A DNA stretch of 64,000 bases from an uncultured Bacteroidota bacterium (lineage in GTDB: Bacteria > Bacteroidota > Bacteroidia > Bacteroidales > VadinHA17), in contig CAIJYD010000073.1 of the NCBI GenBank assembly GCA_903824785.1, positions 1 to 64,000 of the forward strand. Reading direction: 5' to 3'. Both the position numbers and the translations under genes were made by a program. The notes under the pieces are model-generated. The model did not search any database, had not been told where the DNA came from, and worked only from the letters and a program-made list of their open reading frames with translations. Shown here in pieces: positions 10,456 to 20,800 of this stretch (position 1 is the first letter of the stretch; the number at the start of each line of letters is the position of its first letter).

Positions 10456-10794
10456 ATGGATTTCAACATTGAAAGCCGGAATAACAGTACAGTTATTCAG
10501 ATACAGTCGGAAAAGCTTGACACCCACATTGCTCCTGCACTTAAGTCGGAGCTTGTGCTTGTTTCAGGGAAAGGAGAAAAGAACATCATCCTTGATCTGG
10601 AAAAATGTCAGTATTGCGATTCTTCTGGTCTGAGTGCTATACTGGTAGCCAATAGGTTATGTAAAAATGCAGGTGGTACATTCGTTCTATGCGGTCTTAA
10701 TGAGGCAGTTGAACGTCTTATCACCATTTCTCAGCTCGATACCGTACTTACAATAACAGGTTCGGTTGTTGATGCTGAAAAAATGATATCTTAA
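10456..10794 (+). CDS. STAS domain protein (anti-sigma factor antagonist-like)
   Basis: NIILDLEKCQYCDSSGLSAILVANRLCKNAGGTFVLCGLNEAVERLITISQLD matches the STAS anti-anti-sigma fold with the D-S-S-G phosphosite. Confidence 0.88.
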   Translation: MDFNIESRNNSTVIQIQSEKLDTHIAPALKSELVLVSGKGEKNIILDLEKCQYCDSSGLSAILVANRLCKNAGGTFVLCGLNEAVERLITISQLDTVLTITGSVVDAEKMIS

Positions 10795-10817
10795 AACAGA
10801 TCGCTTTGCAGAGCGCG

Positions 10818-11741
10818 ATGATACTTACCGTTCTTGGTACGAGTTCTGCATTGCCGACATCAGAAAGATTTCCCAGCGCTCATGTGCTCAATGCACATGA
10901 GCGCTTATTTTTAATAGACTGTGGAGAAGGTACTCAGATGCAGCTGAGAAAAAACCGGATCAGATTCGGAAAGATAAACCATATATTTATCAGCCATCTT
11001 CATGGCGACCATGTTTTCGGACTATACGGATTATTGTCAACCTTCAGCCTTCTCGGAAGAAAAGATCCCCTTCACCTTTATGCACCCGAAAATTACAACA
11101 ATATACTGCAGTCACATCTGAACGATTTTGATATTCATCTCAGCTTTGAAATTGATTTTACTCCCCTTTCAGGAAAAAAACCTGTTCAGATTCTCGATGA
11201 TAAATATTTAACAGTAACCTCATTTCCCCTCCAGCACAGAGTACCTGCATTTGGCTTCCTTTTCAGGGAAAAACTGGCAGAAAGGAATATCATAAAAGAG
11301 CGTATAGAAGAATATAATATTCCGACAGTTCGGATAGCGGCTATCAAAAAAGGGGCAGACTTTGTTACTCAGGATGGGACAGTTATTAAAAATGAGGAAT
11401 TAACGCTTCCTCCATCCGAACCTTTATCCTATGCTTACTGCAGCGATACCAGATATTTCAAACGGCTGGCATCGTTTGTAAAAGGGGTGAACCTTCTTTA
11501 CCATGAAGCTACTTTTGATAAAAGCAAAGATGACCTGGCTATGACTACTGGCCACTCAACAACTCTCGATGCTGCCCGAACTGCACTTAATGCCGGAGCA
11601 GGAAGATTGCTGATTGGTCATTTCTCAGGCAGATACAGAGATATCTCCTTCCTCGTGGATGAGGCAAGGACAATATTCCCTAATACTTACGCCGCAATTG
11701 ATGGTAAGAGTTTTAAGGCAGGCGATAATAATACTCCTTAA
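10818..11741 (+). CDS. rnz: Ribonuclease Z
   Basis: LGTSSALPTSERFPSAHVLN, IDCGEGTQMQLR, FISHLHGDHVFGLYGLL, HEATFDKSKDDLAMTTGHST, LIGHFSGRY. The ATG at 10818 is preferred over the TTG at 10806. Confidence 0.95.
   Translation: MILTVLGTSSALPTSERFPSAHVLNAHERLFLIDCGEGTQMQLRKNRIRFGKINHIFISHLHGDHVFGLYGLLSTFSLLGRKDPLHLYAPENYNNILQSHLNDFDIHLSFEIDFTPLSGKKPVQILDDKYLTVTSFPLQHRVPAFGFLFREKLAERNIIKERIEEYNIPTVRIAAIKKGADFVTQDGTVIKNEELTLPPSEPLSYAYCSDTRYFKRLASFVKGVNLLYHEATFDKSKDDLAMTTGHSTTLDAARTALNAGAGRLLIGHFSGRYRDISFLVDEARTIFPNTYAAIDGKSFKAGDNNTP
10875..10905. repeat. 13-bp perfect inverted repeat within the rnz coding sequence
   Basis: AGCGCTCATGTGC-TCAAT-GCACATGAGCGCT, followed by TATTTTTAATAG. Confidence 0.85.
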
Positions 11742-11753
11742 TAAAAGTTTATC

Positions 11754-11761
11754 TATCTTTG
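11754..11761 (+). promoter_or_regulatory. Bacteroidota -7 promoter element (TATCTTTG) upstream of guaA
   Basis: Exact TAnnTTTG match about 29 nt upstream of the guaA TTG start. Confidence 0.45.
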
Positions 11762-11789
11762 GAAAATTCCAAAATAAAAATAGAAAATC

Positions 11790-13319
11790 TTGCAGGAAAA
11801 AATATTAATACTAGATTTCGGCTCTCAATATACTCAGTTGATAGCCAGAAGAATAAGAGAGGTTAATGTCTATTGTGAAATACATCCTTTTAACCATTTT
11901 CCTGTTCCGGATAATAGTGTGAAAGGGGTAATTCTTTCAGGAAGCCCGGCTTCCGTCCGTGACAAAGAGGCTCCTGTTCCGGATCTGTCTGCAATAAAGG
12001 GTAAGATTCCTTTACTTGGTGTTTGTTATGGTGCTCAGCATCTTGTTCATAATTATGGCGGTGAGGTGCTTCCTTCAAACCTCCGGGAATATGGAAGGGC
12101 AAATCTCGTTTCAGTAAATAGCAGCGATCCTCTTTTTGCAGGTGTCACTCCCGGAACACAGGTATGGATGTCGCACGCAGATACAATTGCACGGATCCCT
12201 GATAACTTCGAAATTACCGGTTCAACTGCCGATGTAAAAGCTGGGGCATTTCATATAAAAGGTGAGGATACCTGGGGAATACAGTTCCACCCCGAAGTGT
12301 ATCATACCGACGAAGGAACATTGATCCTGAAAAATTTTATTATTGGCATTTGCGGATGTTCCTGTAACTGGACTCCTGATTCCTTCGCTGAAACCACTAT
12401 CGGAAGCCTGAAAAAGCAGTTAGGTGACGACAAGGTTATTCTGGGCCTTTCGGGTGGTGTGGACTCTTCTGTTGCTGCCTATCTTCTTCACAAAGCAATA
12501 GGTAAAAACCTTACCTGTATCTTCGTCGATAATGGATTACTCAGGAAAAATGAGTTCCAAAAGGTCCTTGATTCCTATATTGGACTTGGTCTGAACGTTA
12601 TTGGCGTCAATTCATCTGACAGATTTCTCGACCAGCTTGAAGGTGTGAGTGATCCGGAAACAAAACGCAAGATTATCGGTCGTGTCTTTATTGAGGTTTT
12701 TGATGAGGAAGCCGGCAAGGTCAGGGATGTTAAATGGCTCGCACAGGGAACAATTTATCCCGATGTAATTGAATCTGTTTCAGTAAACGGACCATCCGCT
12801 ACAATTAAATCTCATCATAATGTCGGTGGACTTCCTGATAAAATGAACCTTAAAATTGTTGAACCCCTCCGGCTTCTTTTTAAGGATGAGGTCCGGAAAG
12901 TGGGTCATGCTCTGGATATCCCCGATTTTATTCTTAAACGACATCCTTTTCCCGGTCCGGGTCTGGCGATACGTTTACTCGGCAAGATGACCAGGGAAAA
13001 ACTTGAAATACTTAAAGAGGCAGATGATATCTTTATCGAAGGGTTGAAAAAACACGGGTTGTATGATTCTGTCTGGCAGGCAGCTGTAATATTGCTTCCT
13101 GTTCAATCGGTAGGAGTGATGGGTGATGAGAGAACTTATGAAAATGCTGTTGTTCTGCGGGCTGTTGGTTCTACTGATGGCATGACAGCCGACTGGTCGC
13201 ACCTTCCTTATGAGTTTCTCGGTATAATTTCAAATGAGATAATAAATAAGGTGAAAGGAATCAACAGGGTAGTTTATGATATAAGCTCAAAACCGCCGTC
13301 TACTATTGAATGGGAATAA
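11790..13319 (+). CDS. guaA: GMP synthase (glutamine-hydrolysing)
   Basis: [25 protein letters not shown] (class I GATase Cys), [17 protein letters not shown]-loop, [15 protein letters not shown] and C-terminal [11 protein letters not shown] start. Confidence 0.97.
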   Translation: MQEKILILDFGSQYTQLIARRIREVNVYCEIHPFNHFPVPDNSVKGVILSGSPASVRDKEAPVPDLSAIKGKIPLLGVCYGAQHLVHNYGGEVLPSNLREYGRANLVSVNSSDPLFAGVTPGTQVWMSHADTIARIPDNFEITGSTADVKAGAFHIKGEDTWGIQFHPEVYHTDEGTLILKNFIIGICGCSCNWTPDSFAETTIGSLKKQLGDDKVILGLSGGVDSSVAAYLLHKAIGKNLTCIFVDNGLLRKNEFQKVLDSYIGLGLNVIGVNSSDRFLDQLEGVSDPETKRKIIGRVFIEVFDEEAGKVRDVKWLAQGTIYPDVIESVSVNGPSATIKSHHNVGGLPDKMNLKIVEPLRLLFKDEVRKVGHALDIPDFILKRHPFPGPGLAIRLLGKMTREKLEILKEADDIFIEGLKKHGLYDSVWQAAVILLPVQSVGVMGDERTYENAVVLRAVGSTDGMTADWSHLPYEFLGIISNEIINKVKGINRVVYDISSKPPSTIEWE

Positions 13320-13396
13320 TCTGACGGTTTCAGATTCAGCTGACAGAACTATATGTGATTTGAATTGTTGAAATACTAAATAGAATAGAATACAAA

Positions 13397-15001
13397 ATGA
13401 TAAAAAGAAATTTCACGATAAGGGCAGTACTGGTACTGACTTTATTTATTGTTAAATTGTCAGCCTTCTCACAGGTCTTTAACGAAGGGACTTTTAAAAT
13501 AGGACGAACTTTAAGTCTGATAGATGCATATTATGTAGATACAGCTAATATTGACATCCTGACTGAAAAAGCAATAACTGAAGTACTCAAAAGTCTTGAC
13601 CCGCATTCGACCTACATCTCGGCAAAAGATGTAAAGGATATGAATGAGCCTTTAAATGGTAATTTTGAAGGAATAGGGATTCACTTTAATCTGCTGCGCG
13701 ACTCTATAATAATTATTGAACCTGTTGCCGGAGGACCATCAGAAAAAGTTGGACTGAGAACCGGAGACCGGATTCTTACTATCGCCAAGGAGAAGGTAAC
13801 AGGAATAAACCTGTCGACAAATGGGGTCAGAACAAGGCTGATGGGGCCCAAAGGAACTAAAGTAGATATTACAGTTTTCAGAAAAGGAGAAAAAGATATT
13901 CTTGATTTTACAATAATACGTGATAAGATTCCAATTTACAGTCTTGATGCCTCATACATGCTTGATAAGGAAACAGGATATATTAAACTGAATAAATTTG
14001 CTGCAACAACCGAGAAGGAATTTTCTGATGCAGTTGCTCTTCTGAGAAAAAACAATATGCAGAATCTAGTTCTTGACCTTAGAGGAAACGGTGGCGGCTA
14101 TATGCTGGCAGCTACTGCCCTGGCCGATAAATTCTTTAATGATCAGAAGCTGCTGGTTTATCTTCTTGGACGAAAAAATCCGAGGCAGGATTATAAATCT
14201 GCAGGTTCAGGAAGTCTGGCAGACGCAAGAGTTGTGGTTCTCACCGATGAGCAGTCAGCTTCAGCCAGTGAGATTTTTGCGGGAGCAATTCAGGATTGGG
14301 ACAGGGGCGTTGTGATTGGAAGAAGATCTTTTGGAAAAGGACTTGTACAGAACGGCTTTTACCTTACCGACGGTTCAATGATAAGACTTACCATAGCAAG
14401 ATATTATACTCCGTCGGGCAGGTCAATTCAGAGTTCATATAAAGAGGGCTATGAAAAGTATATGGAGAATTTCTTCAAAAGATACAGTGATGGCGAATTG
14501 ATGTCAGCTGACAGTACTCATTTTCCTGATTCATTGAAATATAAAACATTGGTTAATAAAAGGGTAGTATATGGAGGCGGAGGAATCATGCCTGATGTTT
14601 TCGTTTCTGCAGATACTTCATATAATTCTCAGTATTTTAACAGGTTATATGCAAAAAATGTTCTTAATACATTTGTCCTCGATTATTATGATAAAAACAG
14701 GGGACTTCTTAATTCCAGGTATAAATCATTTGATGAATTCAAAAAGAAGTTTCAATTCAGTCCTGTGGAAATTCAAGCCCTGATTGCTAAAGGAGAAACT
14801 GAAGGAGTTAAATATAATGAAGAGCAGTTCAATGTTTCAAAAGAAGAAATTCTGCTTGTTCTGAAGGGCCTTATCGCAACCAATCTTTATCAGACAAGTG
14901 AATATTTTCAGATAATAAATGAAAATGATAAAGTAATTGAAAAAGCCCTTTCAGTAATTTCTGATAAAAAGAGCTATAATAAGTTAATCGGAAATCAGTA
15001 A
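13397..15001 (+). CDS. S41 family C-terminal processing peptidase
   Basis: Signal peptide, PDZ-like VAGGPSEKVGLRTGDRILTI, and tail-specific protease motifs LVLDLRGNGGGYMLAA, DEQSASASEIFAGAIQDWDRGVVIGRRSFGKGLVQ. Confidence 0.93.
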   Translation: MIKRNFTIRAVLVLTLFIVKLSAFSQVFNEGTFKIGRTLSLIDAYYVDTANIDILTEKAITEVLKSLDPHSTYISAKDVKDMNEPLNGNFEGIGIHFNLLRDSIIIIEPVAGGPSEKVGLRTGDRILTIAKEKVTGINLSTNGVRTRLMGPKGTKVDITVFRKGEKDILDFTIIRDKIPIYSLDASYMLDKETGYIKLNKFAATTEKEFSDAVALLRKNNMQNLVLDLRGNGGGYMLAATALADKFFNDQKLLVYLLGRKNPRQDYKSAGSGSLADARVVVLTDEQSASASEIFAGAIQDWDRGVVIGRRSFGKGLVQNGFYLTDGSMIRLTIARYYTPSGRSIQSSYKEGYEKYMENFFKRYSDGELMSADSTHFPDSLKYKTLVNKRVVYGGGGIMPDVFVSADTSYNSQYFNRLYAKNVLNTFVLDYYDKNRGLLNSRYKSFDEFKKKFQFSPVEIQALIAKGETEGVKYNEEQFNVSKEEILLVLKGLIATNLYQTSEYFQIINENDKVIEKALSVISDKKSYNKLIGNQ

Positions 15002-15022
15002 TCCTGAGGATAAGTTATAATA

Positions 15023-16165
15023 ATGAAATTTGTTGCAAAAACTCTTTACGGTCTGGAAAAAGTACTTGCTGAAGAGCTCGTTGACCTTGGCGCTGCTGAT
15101 GTGCAGGCAGTAAACCGTGCTGTGCTTTTTACCGGTGATAAAGAACTTTTATACAAGGTAAACTACTGTTCAAGAACCGCCTTATCGATACTTATGCCGG
15201 TTGCTGATTTCAGAATCAGATCAAAAGATGACCTCTATAAAGGGGGCTTGAAGATTAAGTGGGACAGCTACTTTGAAGTTGATGATACTTTCTCAATTGT
15301 TCCTGTGGTCAATTCATCACATTTCGGACATACAGGCTATGCCGGACTTATACTCAAAGATTCCATTGCCGATTATTTCAGGGAAAAAACTGGCAGGCGA
15401 CCTTCTGTTGATACTGTTGATCCCAGGATTCTTATTAATCTGCATATTAGTAACGATCTGGTTACTATATCAATAGATTCATCAGTAATACCTTTGTTTA
15501 AACGGGGATACAGACAGGAGCAGTCAGTGGCTCCGCTTAATGAGGTGCTTGCGGCAGGAATTCTTCTTTTATCTGGCTGGAATGGATCGGCAACTCTGAC
15601 AGATCCGATGTGCGGTTCGGGGACTATTCCAATTGAGGCAGGATTAATTGCCTGTAAGGTTCCACCGGGAAAATTCCGGAAATATTTCGGATTTCAGCGC
15701 TGGAAAGATTTTGATGAGGAGTTGTTTAAAAAGGTCAAACTAAGGGCTGACAGCCTTATTATTCCTTCTCCTGTAAAGATATTTGGAAGCGATATCTCGG
15801 AACAGGCAGTACAGCAGGCAAAAGTTAATGTTTCAAATGCCGGACTGAATGAAGCAATTTCTCTTCAAGTGTCAGATTTTAAAACTATTAAGACAGTTGA
15901 TGAAGAGAGTTTTGTATTTCTTAATCCGCCATACGGACAAAGACTTCAACCTGATGAGATTGACCAGCTTTACAATATGATAGGAACAACACTGAAACAC
16001 AACTTCCCGGGAACAACAGCATGGTTGATTACCTCAAACAAAGAATCGGTGAAGAATATCGGGCTTAAACCACGGGAAAAACACACTCTTTTCAACGGTG
16101 CACTGGAATGTATCCTTCTGAAATACGAGATGTATCAGGGAACGAGGAAAAAGGAGAAAATTTAA
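15023..16165 (+). CDS. THUMP domain-containing class I SAM-dependent RNA methyltransferase (RlmL N-terminal-like)
   Basis: KTLYGLEKVLAEEL N-terminus, TDPMCGSGTIPIEAGL and FVFLNPPYGQRL. Confidence 0.92.
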   Translation: MKFVAKTLYGLEKVLAEELVDLGAADVQAVNRAVLFTGDKELLYKVNYCSRTALSILMPVADFRIRSKDDLYKGGLKIKWDSYFEVDDTFSIVPVVNSSHFGHTGYAGLILKDSIADYFREKTGRRPSVDTVDPRILINLHISNDLVTISIDSSVIPLFKRGYRQEQSVAPLNEVLAAGILLLSGWNGSATLTDPMCGSGTIPIEAGLIACKVPPGKFRKYFGFQRWKDFDEELFKKVKLRADSLIIPSPVKIFGSDISEQAVQQAKVNVSNAGLNEAISLQVSDFKTIKTVDEESFVFLNPPYGQRLQPDEIDQLYNMIGTTLKHNFPGTTAWLITSNKESVKNIGLKPREKHTLFNGALECILLKYEMYQGTRKKEKI

Positions 16166-16259
16166 AGTCATCATAAATTCTCCATTCATCCTTGTTATTT
16201 GATACTTTTATCAAAAAAATATGCTAAATTTAAAAAACCGGAAAGAGGATATGTTATAA

Positions 16260-16289
16260 TTTGGTAACTTCATATTTTTATTATATTTG
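16260..16289 (+). promoter_or_regulatory. Bacteroidota-type promoter upstream of siaB
   Basis: -33 TTTG (16260-16263) and -7 TATATTTG (16282-16289) with an 18-nt spacer. Confidence 0.55.
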
Positions 16290-16327
16290 TTATCGGAAAA
16301 ACATGACCTTATCTAAAGGGAGCTTCA

Positions 16328-16885
16328 ATGAGCTTTAAGATAGAGAATTATATTTCAAATCAGCCTTCGGGGAACGTGATCCTTTTTTATAAGGGTAATG
16401 TTGACTCGGATGTTATCAATAATGTGCTTGATACAGTTGAGGAGAAGATGGTGGAGGTGAATGAACAATCGAAACTTAGAAAAAAAGTATATAATGTTCT
16501 TGTTGAAAGCCTTCAGAATCTTTACCATCATGTTGACAGGGTGCCTGAAGACTTTGAAGATCAGACCGCTGAGAGATATGGATTGCTGGTAGTGGAGAAA
16601 GTTGAAGGAGGGTACAGGATAATTACGGGTAATTTTGTTCATGCCGAAAACATTGAAAAGCTGGAAGAAAAGATTAAGCGGATCAACAGATCAAGTCATG
16701 AGGAGATAAAAGAATTATATAAATTTATTCTGAATCATCAGAGGATTTCTGCAAAAGGAGGAGGTGGACTTGGCCTTGTGGATATTGCAAGAAAAACAGG
16801 AAATAAGCTGGAATATGAGTTTAGAAAATATAATGATAAGTATTCTTTCTTCTATCTTGATATTTTAGTAACTGAAGATATTTAA
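16328..16885 (+). CDS. SiaB family protein kinase
   Basis: GHKL-like small kinase; KVYNVLVESLQNLYHHVDRVPED, GGGGLGLVDIARKTGNKLEYEF; directly followed by a SiaC-type protein. Confidence 0.85.
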   Translation: MSFKIENYISNQPSGNVILFYKGNVDSDVINNVLDTVEEKMVEVNEQSKLRKKVYNVLVESLQNLYHHVDRVPEDFEDQTAERYGLLVVEKVEGGYRIITGNFVHAENIEKLEEKIKRINRSSHEEIKELYKFILNHQRISAKGGGGLGLVDIARKTGNKLEYEFRKYNDKYSFFYLDILVTEDI

Positions 16886-16907
16886 ACAACTATTAAATCT
16901 GATAAAT

Positions 16908-17288
16908 ATGGAACCGATCATCATCGAAGGAACCCCAAAAACTCCTACAGTTAAATTTGACTCTGCAGAAGGTGTATTTGAAATCAAAGGACGTTCAATT
17001 CCCGAAAACTCAGTTGAATTTTACAAGCCTTTGGTAGACTGGCTCGACAGTTATAAAGAGGCTCCGCTTATTAAAACAGTTGTAAATATTCGTCTTGAGT
17101 ATTTCAACACCAGTTCTTCAAAGTGTATTCTGGACGTTTTTAAAAAGCTGGAAGCAATACATAAAGCCAAAAATGAAGTTGAAGTAAACTGGTATTACGA
17201 AGAGGACGATGAGGATATGCTGGAAGCCGGAGAGGATTATGAATCCATAATCAGAGTGCCTTTCAAGATGATTGAGATCGTTGAATAG
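16908..17288 (+). CDS. SiaC family regulatory phosphoprotein (DUF1987)
   Basis: TPKTPTVKFDSAEGVFEIKGRSIPENSVEFYKPLVDWLDSY...RLEYFNTSSSKCILDVFKKLE with the conserved TSSSK phosphosite. Confidence 0.92.
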   Translation: MEPIIIEGTPKTPTVKFDSAEGVFEIKGRSIPENSVEFYKPLVDWLDSYKEAPLIKTVVNIRLEYFNTSSSKCILDVFKKLEAIHKAKNEVEVNWYYEEDDEDMLEAGEDYESIIRVPFKMIEIVE

Positions 17289-17335
17289 CCTTCTTTTTTT
17301 GTTCTTCTGAATAAGTTCTGGTATCCTTAAAATAT

Positions 17336-17363
17336 AGAGGCTGTCTCTTCTGAGGCAGCCTCT
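17336..17363 (+). terminator. Intrinsic terminator hairpin after siaC
   Basis: AGAGGCTGTCTC-ttct-GAGGCAGCCTCT forms a 12-bp stem with one wobble; the T-tract is short and interrupted by the intron 5' end. Confidence 0.7.
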
Positions 17364-17368
17364 TATAT

Positions 17369-17840
17369 GTGCGCCCGGCATGGGCGATGACTCTAGGGTG
17401 AAAGTCCCGAATGCGCCTTGACAGTAGGAAGCATTAGCCAAAGGCAAGGGTGTCCATCGCGAGGTGGAATCTGAAGGAAGCCGGAGGCAAAATCTTGGTC
17501 TGACGAAAAGAAACTTCATAAAAGGCTTAAGGTTACCGGATGAGTTTGCATAACAAAACGAAGTCCGATTCTGTCCGGGGTAACCAAAGTAAATGAAGCA
17601 GATAGATGGGATGAAAGTCATTGTTCTTACCCGGGGAGGTCTCACGGACATGATGAAACGGAGTATGAATCATGTCCGAGATAAGGTTTACCGTGAGAAG
17701 TCAGCCGAGGCCATAGTACCACATAACTACTCAATGTGGGAAGGGCTGAACCTTAATGAGTGAGTAGTAAATGAATGTTACCAGCTTGAAGGAAAGAAAG
17801 CAGAAAATCTTTGAGTAATCAAAGACCTACCCACAGTCGG
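17369..17840 (+). mobile_element. Truncated group II intron (5' ribozyme portion; ORF body and 3' domains missing)
   Basis: Starts GTGCGCCCGGCATGGGCG, then GGGTGAAAGTCCC, GGCAAGGGTGTCCATCGCGAGGTGGAATCTGAAGGAAGC and GAAGTCAGCCGAGGCCATAGTACC, typical group II intron domain I and following sequence. Helices are intact (CTCACGG/CCGTGAG, GGACATGAT/ATCATGTCC). The IEP reading frame ends after 15 codons and no domain V (GAGCCGTATG...GTACGGTTC) is visible. Confidence 0.85.
17771..17818 (+). pseudogene. Residual N-terminus of the intron-encoded protein
   Basis: ATG at the usual IEP position (after ...GAGTGAGTAGTAA) encodes MNVTSLKERKQKIFE*, then stops. Confidence 0.45.
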
Positions 17841-17878
17841 AAAATAAAATAGGAGGAAACTATTTTATTTTCCTCCTA
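17841..17878 (-). terminator. Intrinsic terminator of the ABC transporter gene
   Basis: On the - strand, TAGGAGGAAA-loop-TTTCCTCCTA followed by TTTTATTTT. Confidence 0.8.
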
Positions 17879-17899
17879 CTCGATTGTATATCATCGAAT

Positions 17900-20800
17900 C
17901 TAATCGAACACTTTCGTCTTTTTCCCAAAAAGAAGCTCTCCTGAATCGAGTAGTCTCTTTAACAGTCTGAAATAAAGAGCAAGGTATAGAGCGATAGTCA
18001 TTACCCACAGAACCATAACATTAACTATATATGTGTCAATGAAAAAGCCGAATATTTGCTTCCTGGGCGAGTAAAAATGTGCTTTGATAAAACTGTATTT
18101 GGGATCCATAAAGATTGGTTCAAGCTTTTGAACAAGCTCCCCACGATATTCAATGGTTTTGTTGGTTTCATTTTTGTCTGTTACAAACTCTTCAAGTGAT
18201 TTATTAAAATAACGGGCCTGTAATTCGAGAAATCCTCGATTGTTTTCATTTTGAAGCTTGTTTATTATGGCATCCTTCTGGTTATTGGCATTATTGTAAT
18301 AAACGATATAGTATTTTCTTACTTGTTCAACATAATCAAGTGCCGCCACGGCAATTTCGGGTGTTATTTTTTCCGGAGTAAGAAAGTCGGCATAGGCAAA
18401 CTTTAAATCGGGAAGGTCAACTACCTCCTTTTTTATCTCATTCGAAACAAGAGTCAGATTATCAAAGAATTCATCACTTCTGACCGGTTTTTTCAGGTCA
18501 TTGATTATATTATCAAGTTTTCCTTTTATTTCAACATACCAGTAATTCTTCTTATAATTTCCCTTGCTCTTGGCTTTGTCGTATTTATAGAATTGCTCTT
18601 CATATTTATTATTGATGAACTGTTTAACTGCAAGTGCTTCATAGCCCCATCGGGCAGTGATGAACTCGCCATAAACCGGGATGGAAACAGGGGAGGAGAG
18701 ATTTGGATTTAGTTTTTCAAACTTTACCATGATGCCGCTCAAGATAATCTGTGGAATCACCAGGAATGGAATCAGTATGTATATGGTTACTACTGCTTTA
18801 AAACTGTCGGAGATTAACAGACCCAGCATATTTGCCCCAGCCCAGCAGGAGAAGAGAACCAGCCAGTATTCAGCCATCATTCCCCTGATTCCAATAATCC
18901 CGTTGCCTATTAAAACAAAAGTCAAAGCCTGAATCGCAGATATAGCAAACTGGACACTAACTTTTGACATGAGATAACTGTTCCAGCTCAGGTTCAGGAA
19001 TGCCTCCCTTTTGAGAATTTTTCTGTCTTTTATTATCTCTTCAGCACTCACTGTCAGTCCCATGAAGATCGCTATAATAACTGACATGAATATATAAACA
19101 GGAAGGTTGCTGTTGTCGTAAAGTGTGTAATGTGGATCTTTATTGCTTTCATCAAAATACCTGATCAGGAAGGCAAGGGCAAATGCCAGCACCGGTGCTT
19201 CGAGAAGGGTAATAAGAAGATACTGGGTGTCGGCAATCTTTGAAAGCACATCACGTTTGGTAAAAACAACAAACTGCTTAAGTTTATTAGGTGTTTTGAA
19301 GTTTATTTCCGGAATTGAATTTCCCGGTTCCCTTTTATCTTCCTTCTGCTCACTTTGGTAATGGTTACTCCAGTCGGCAGGTGAGATTCTTCGTGTGTCG
19401 GTTGGCTTTCCGCTTTCAGTAAATACTTTGGTTTCTACAATATTGAAGATCTGTTCAGGATTCACATTGCCACAGACGTAACATTCACTCTCATTGTAGT
19501 TTGCCTGTTCTATTGTTCTTTTGAAATACTCTATTGAATCAACTGGATTGCCATTATATATAAGGTATCCTCCGGTGTCGAGAATAATAAGCTTATCGAA
19601 CATCTTGAATATCTCGGAAGATGGCTGGTGAATTACTATGAAAAGAAGTTTTCCTTTTCTGGCCAGCTCCTTTAAAAGGTCAAGAATATTTTCCGAGTCA
19701 CGTGATGAAAGCCCCGACGTAGGTTCATCAAGAAACATAATAGCCGGCTCACGTATAAGTTCAAGAGAGATATTAAGTCTTTTTCTTTGCCCTCCGCTTA
19801 TCTTTTTATTAAGAGGGCTGCCTACCTGGATATCTCTTATTTCGTTTAGCCCAAGGTTTTTCAGAGCGTTGTCAACTCTTGAGATGATCTCAGCTTCTGG
19901 TAAATTGTCAAAGCAAAGTTTTGCATTATAATAGAGGTTCTCGAAAACGGTAAGTTCTTCAATAAGAAGATCATCCTGTGAAACATAACCGATGAGGCCC
20001 TTTATTTTATCTTTTTCTTTATGTATGCTGGCACCGTTAATAAGTACCTCACCGTCGTAAGGGGAGTTTGATCCGTTAAGGACACTCAGAAGAGTTGATT
20101 TTCCGGCTCCGCTGGCTCCCATAATGCCAACCATTCTGCCAGACTCTTCTTTGAAACTCATATGATGAATTCCAACCTTCCCGCTTTTGAACCTGTATTC
20201 AAGATTATTAACCTCATAGACGACCCGTGATGACTTAAACTCCTCTTTAAGGAATTGCATTGTTACATCCCAGTAATAGATAGGAGTTATTTTGTAACCC
20301 TTTATTGATGAACCCTGGCTGAATGGATAGATTTTATCTTCCTGAAGTAACTGGCCATTCATTGAAAGCTCACCTGAACCAGTAAACCTAACAAAATACA
20401 TCTTGACTGAGGGAACAAAGAGTATCCAGATATGCCCCTTTAGAAGATCCTTGACAACATGCTTGGCTTCATTAGGATTAAAACCCTTAATACTATTAAT
20501 TATCAGTAGGTTAGAAGTAGCAGGAATGCTGGTAAAGGGATTCAGAACAAATCTTTCAATAAAATCATATTCTGTAGTTGTAATATTTAACCCTTCAGCA
20601 AGTGTGCTTATGAAGCCCAGTTCCAGCTGGCTCACCTCCTGACCTCCTGATTTACAGAATTCAAGTACCTGAATTACAACTACTATTCTCTGTTCCTGAT
20701 CGAGCTGACCCTGTTCATTAATCTCTTTGCAAAGTTTCCTTATTCTGATTGCAATTGCTCCTTCACGTCTTTCTGCGCTGCTTTTCTCAAGCTTTTTCCG

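Noticed and set aside
17118-17651. ORF 17118..17651 (-), 177 aa
   Set aside because: Antisense to siaC and the structured group II intron RNA; no protein-like motifs.
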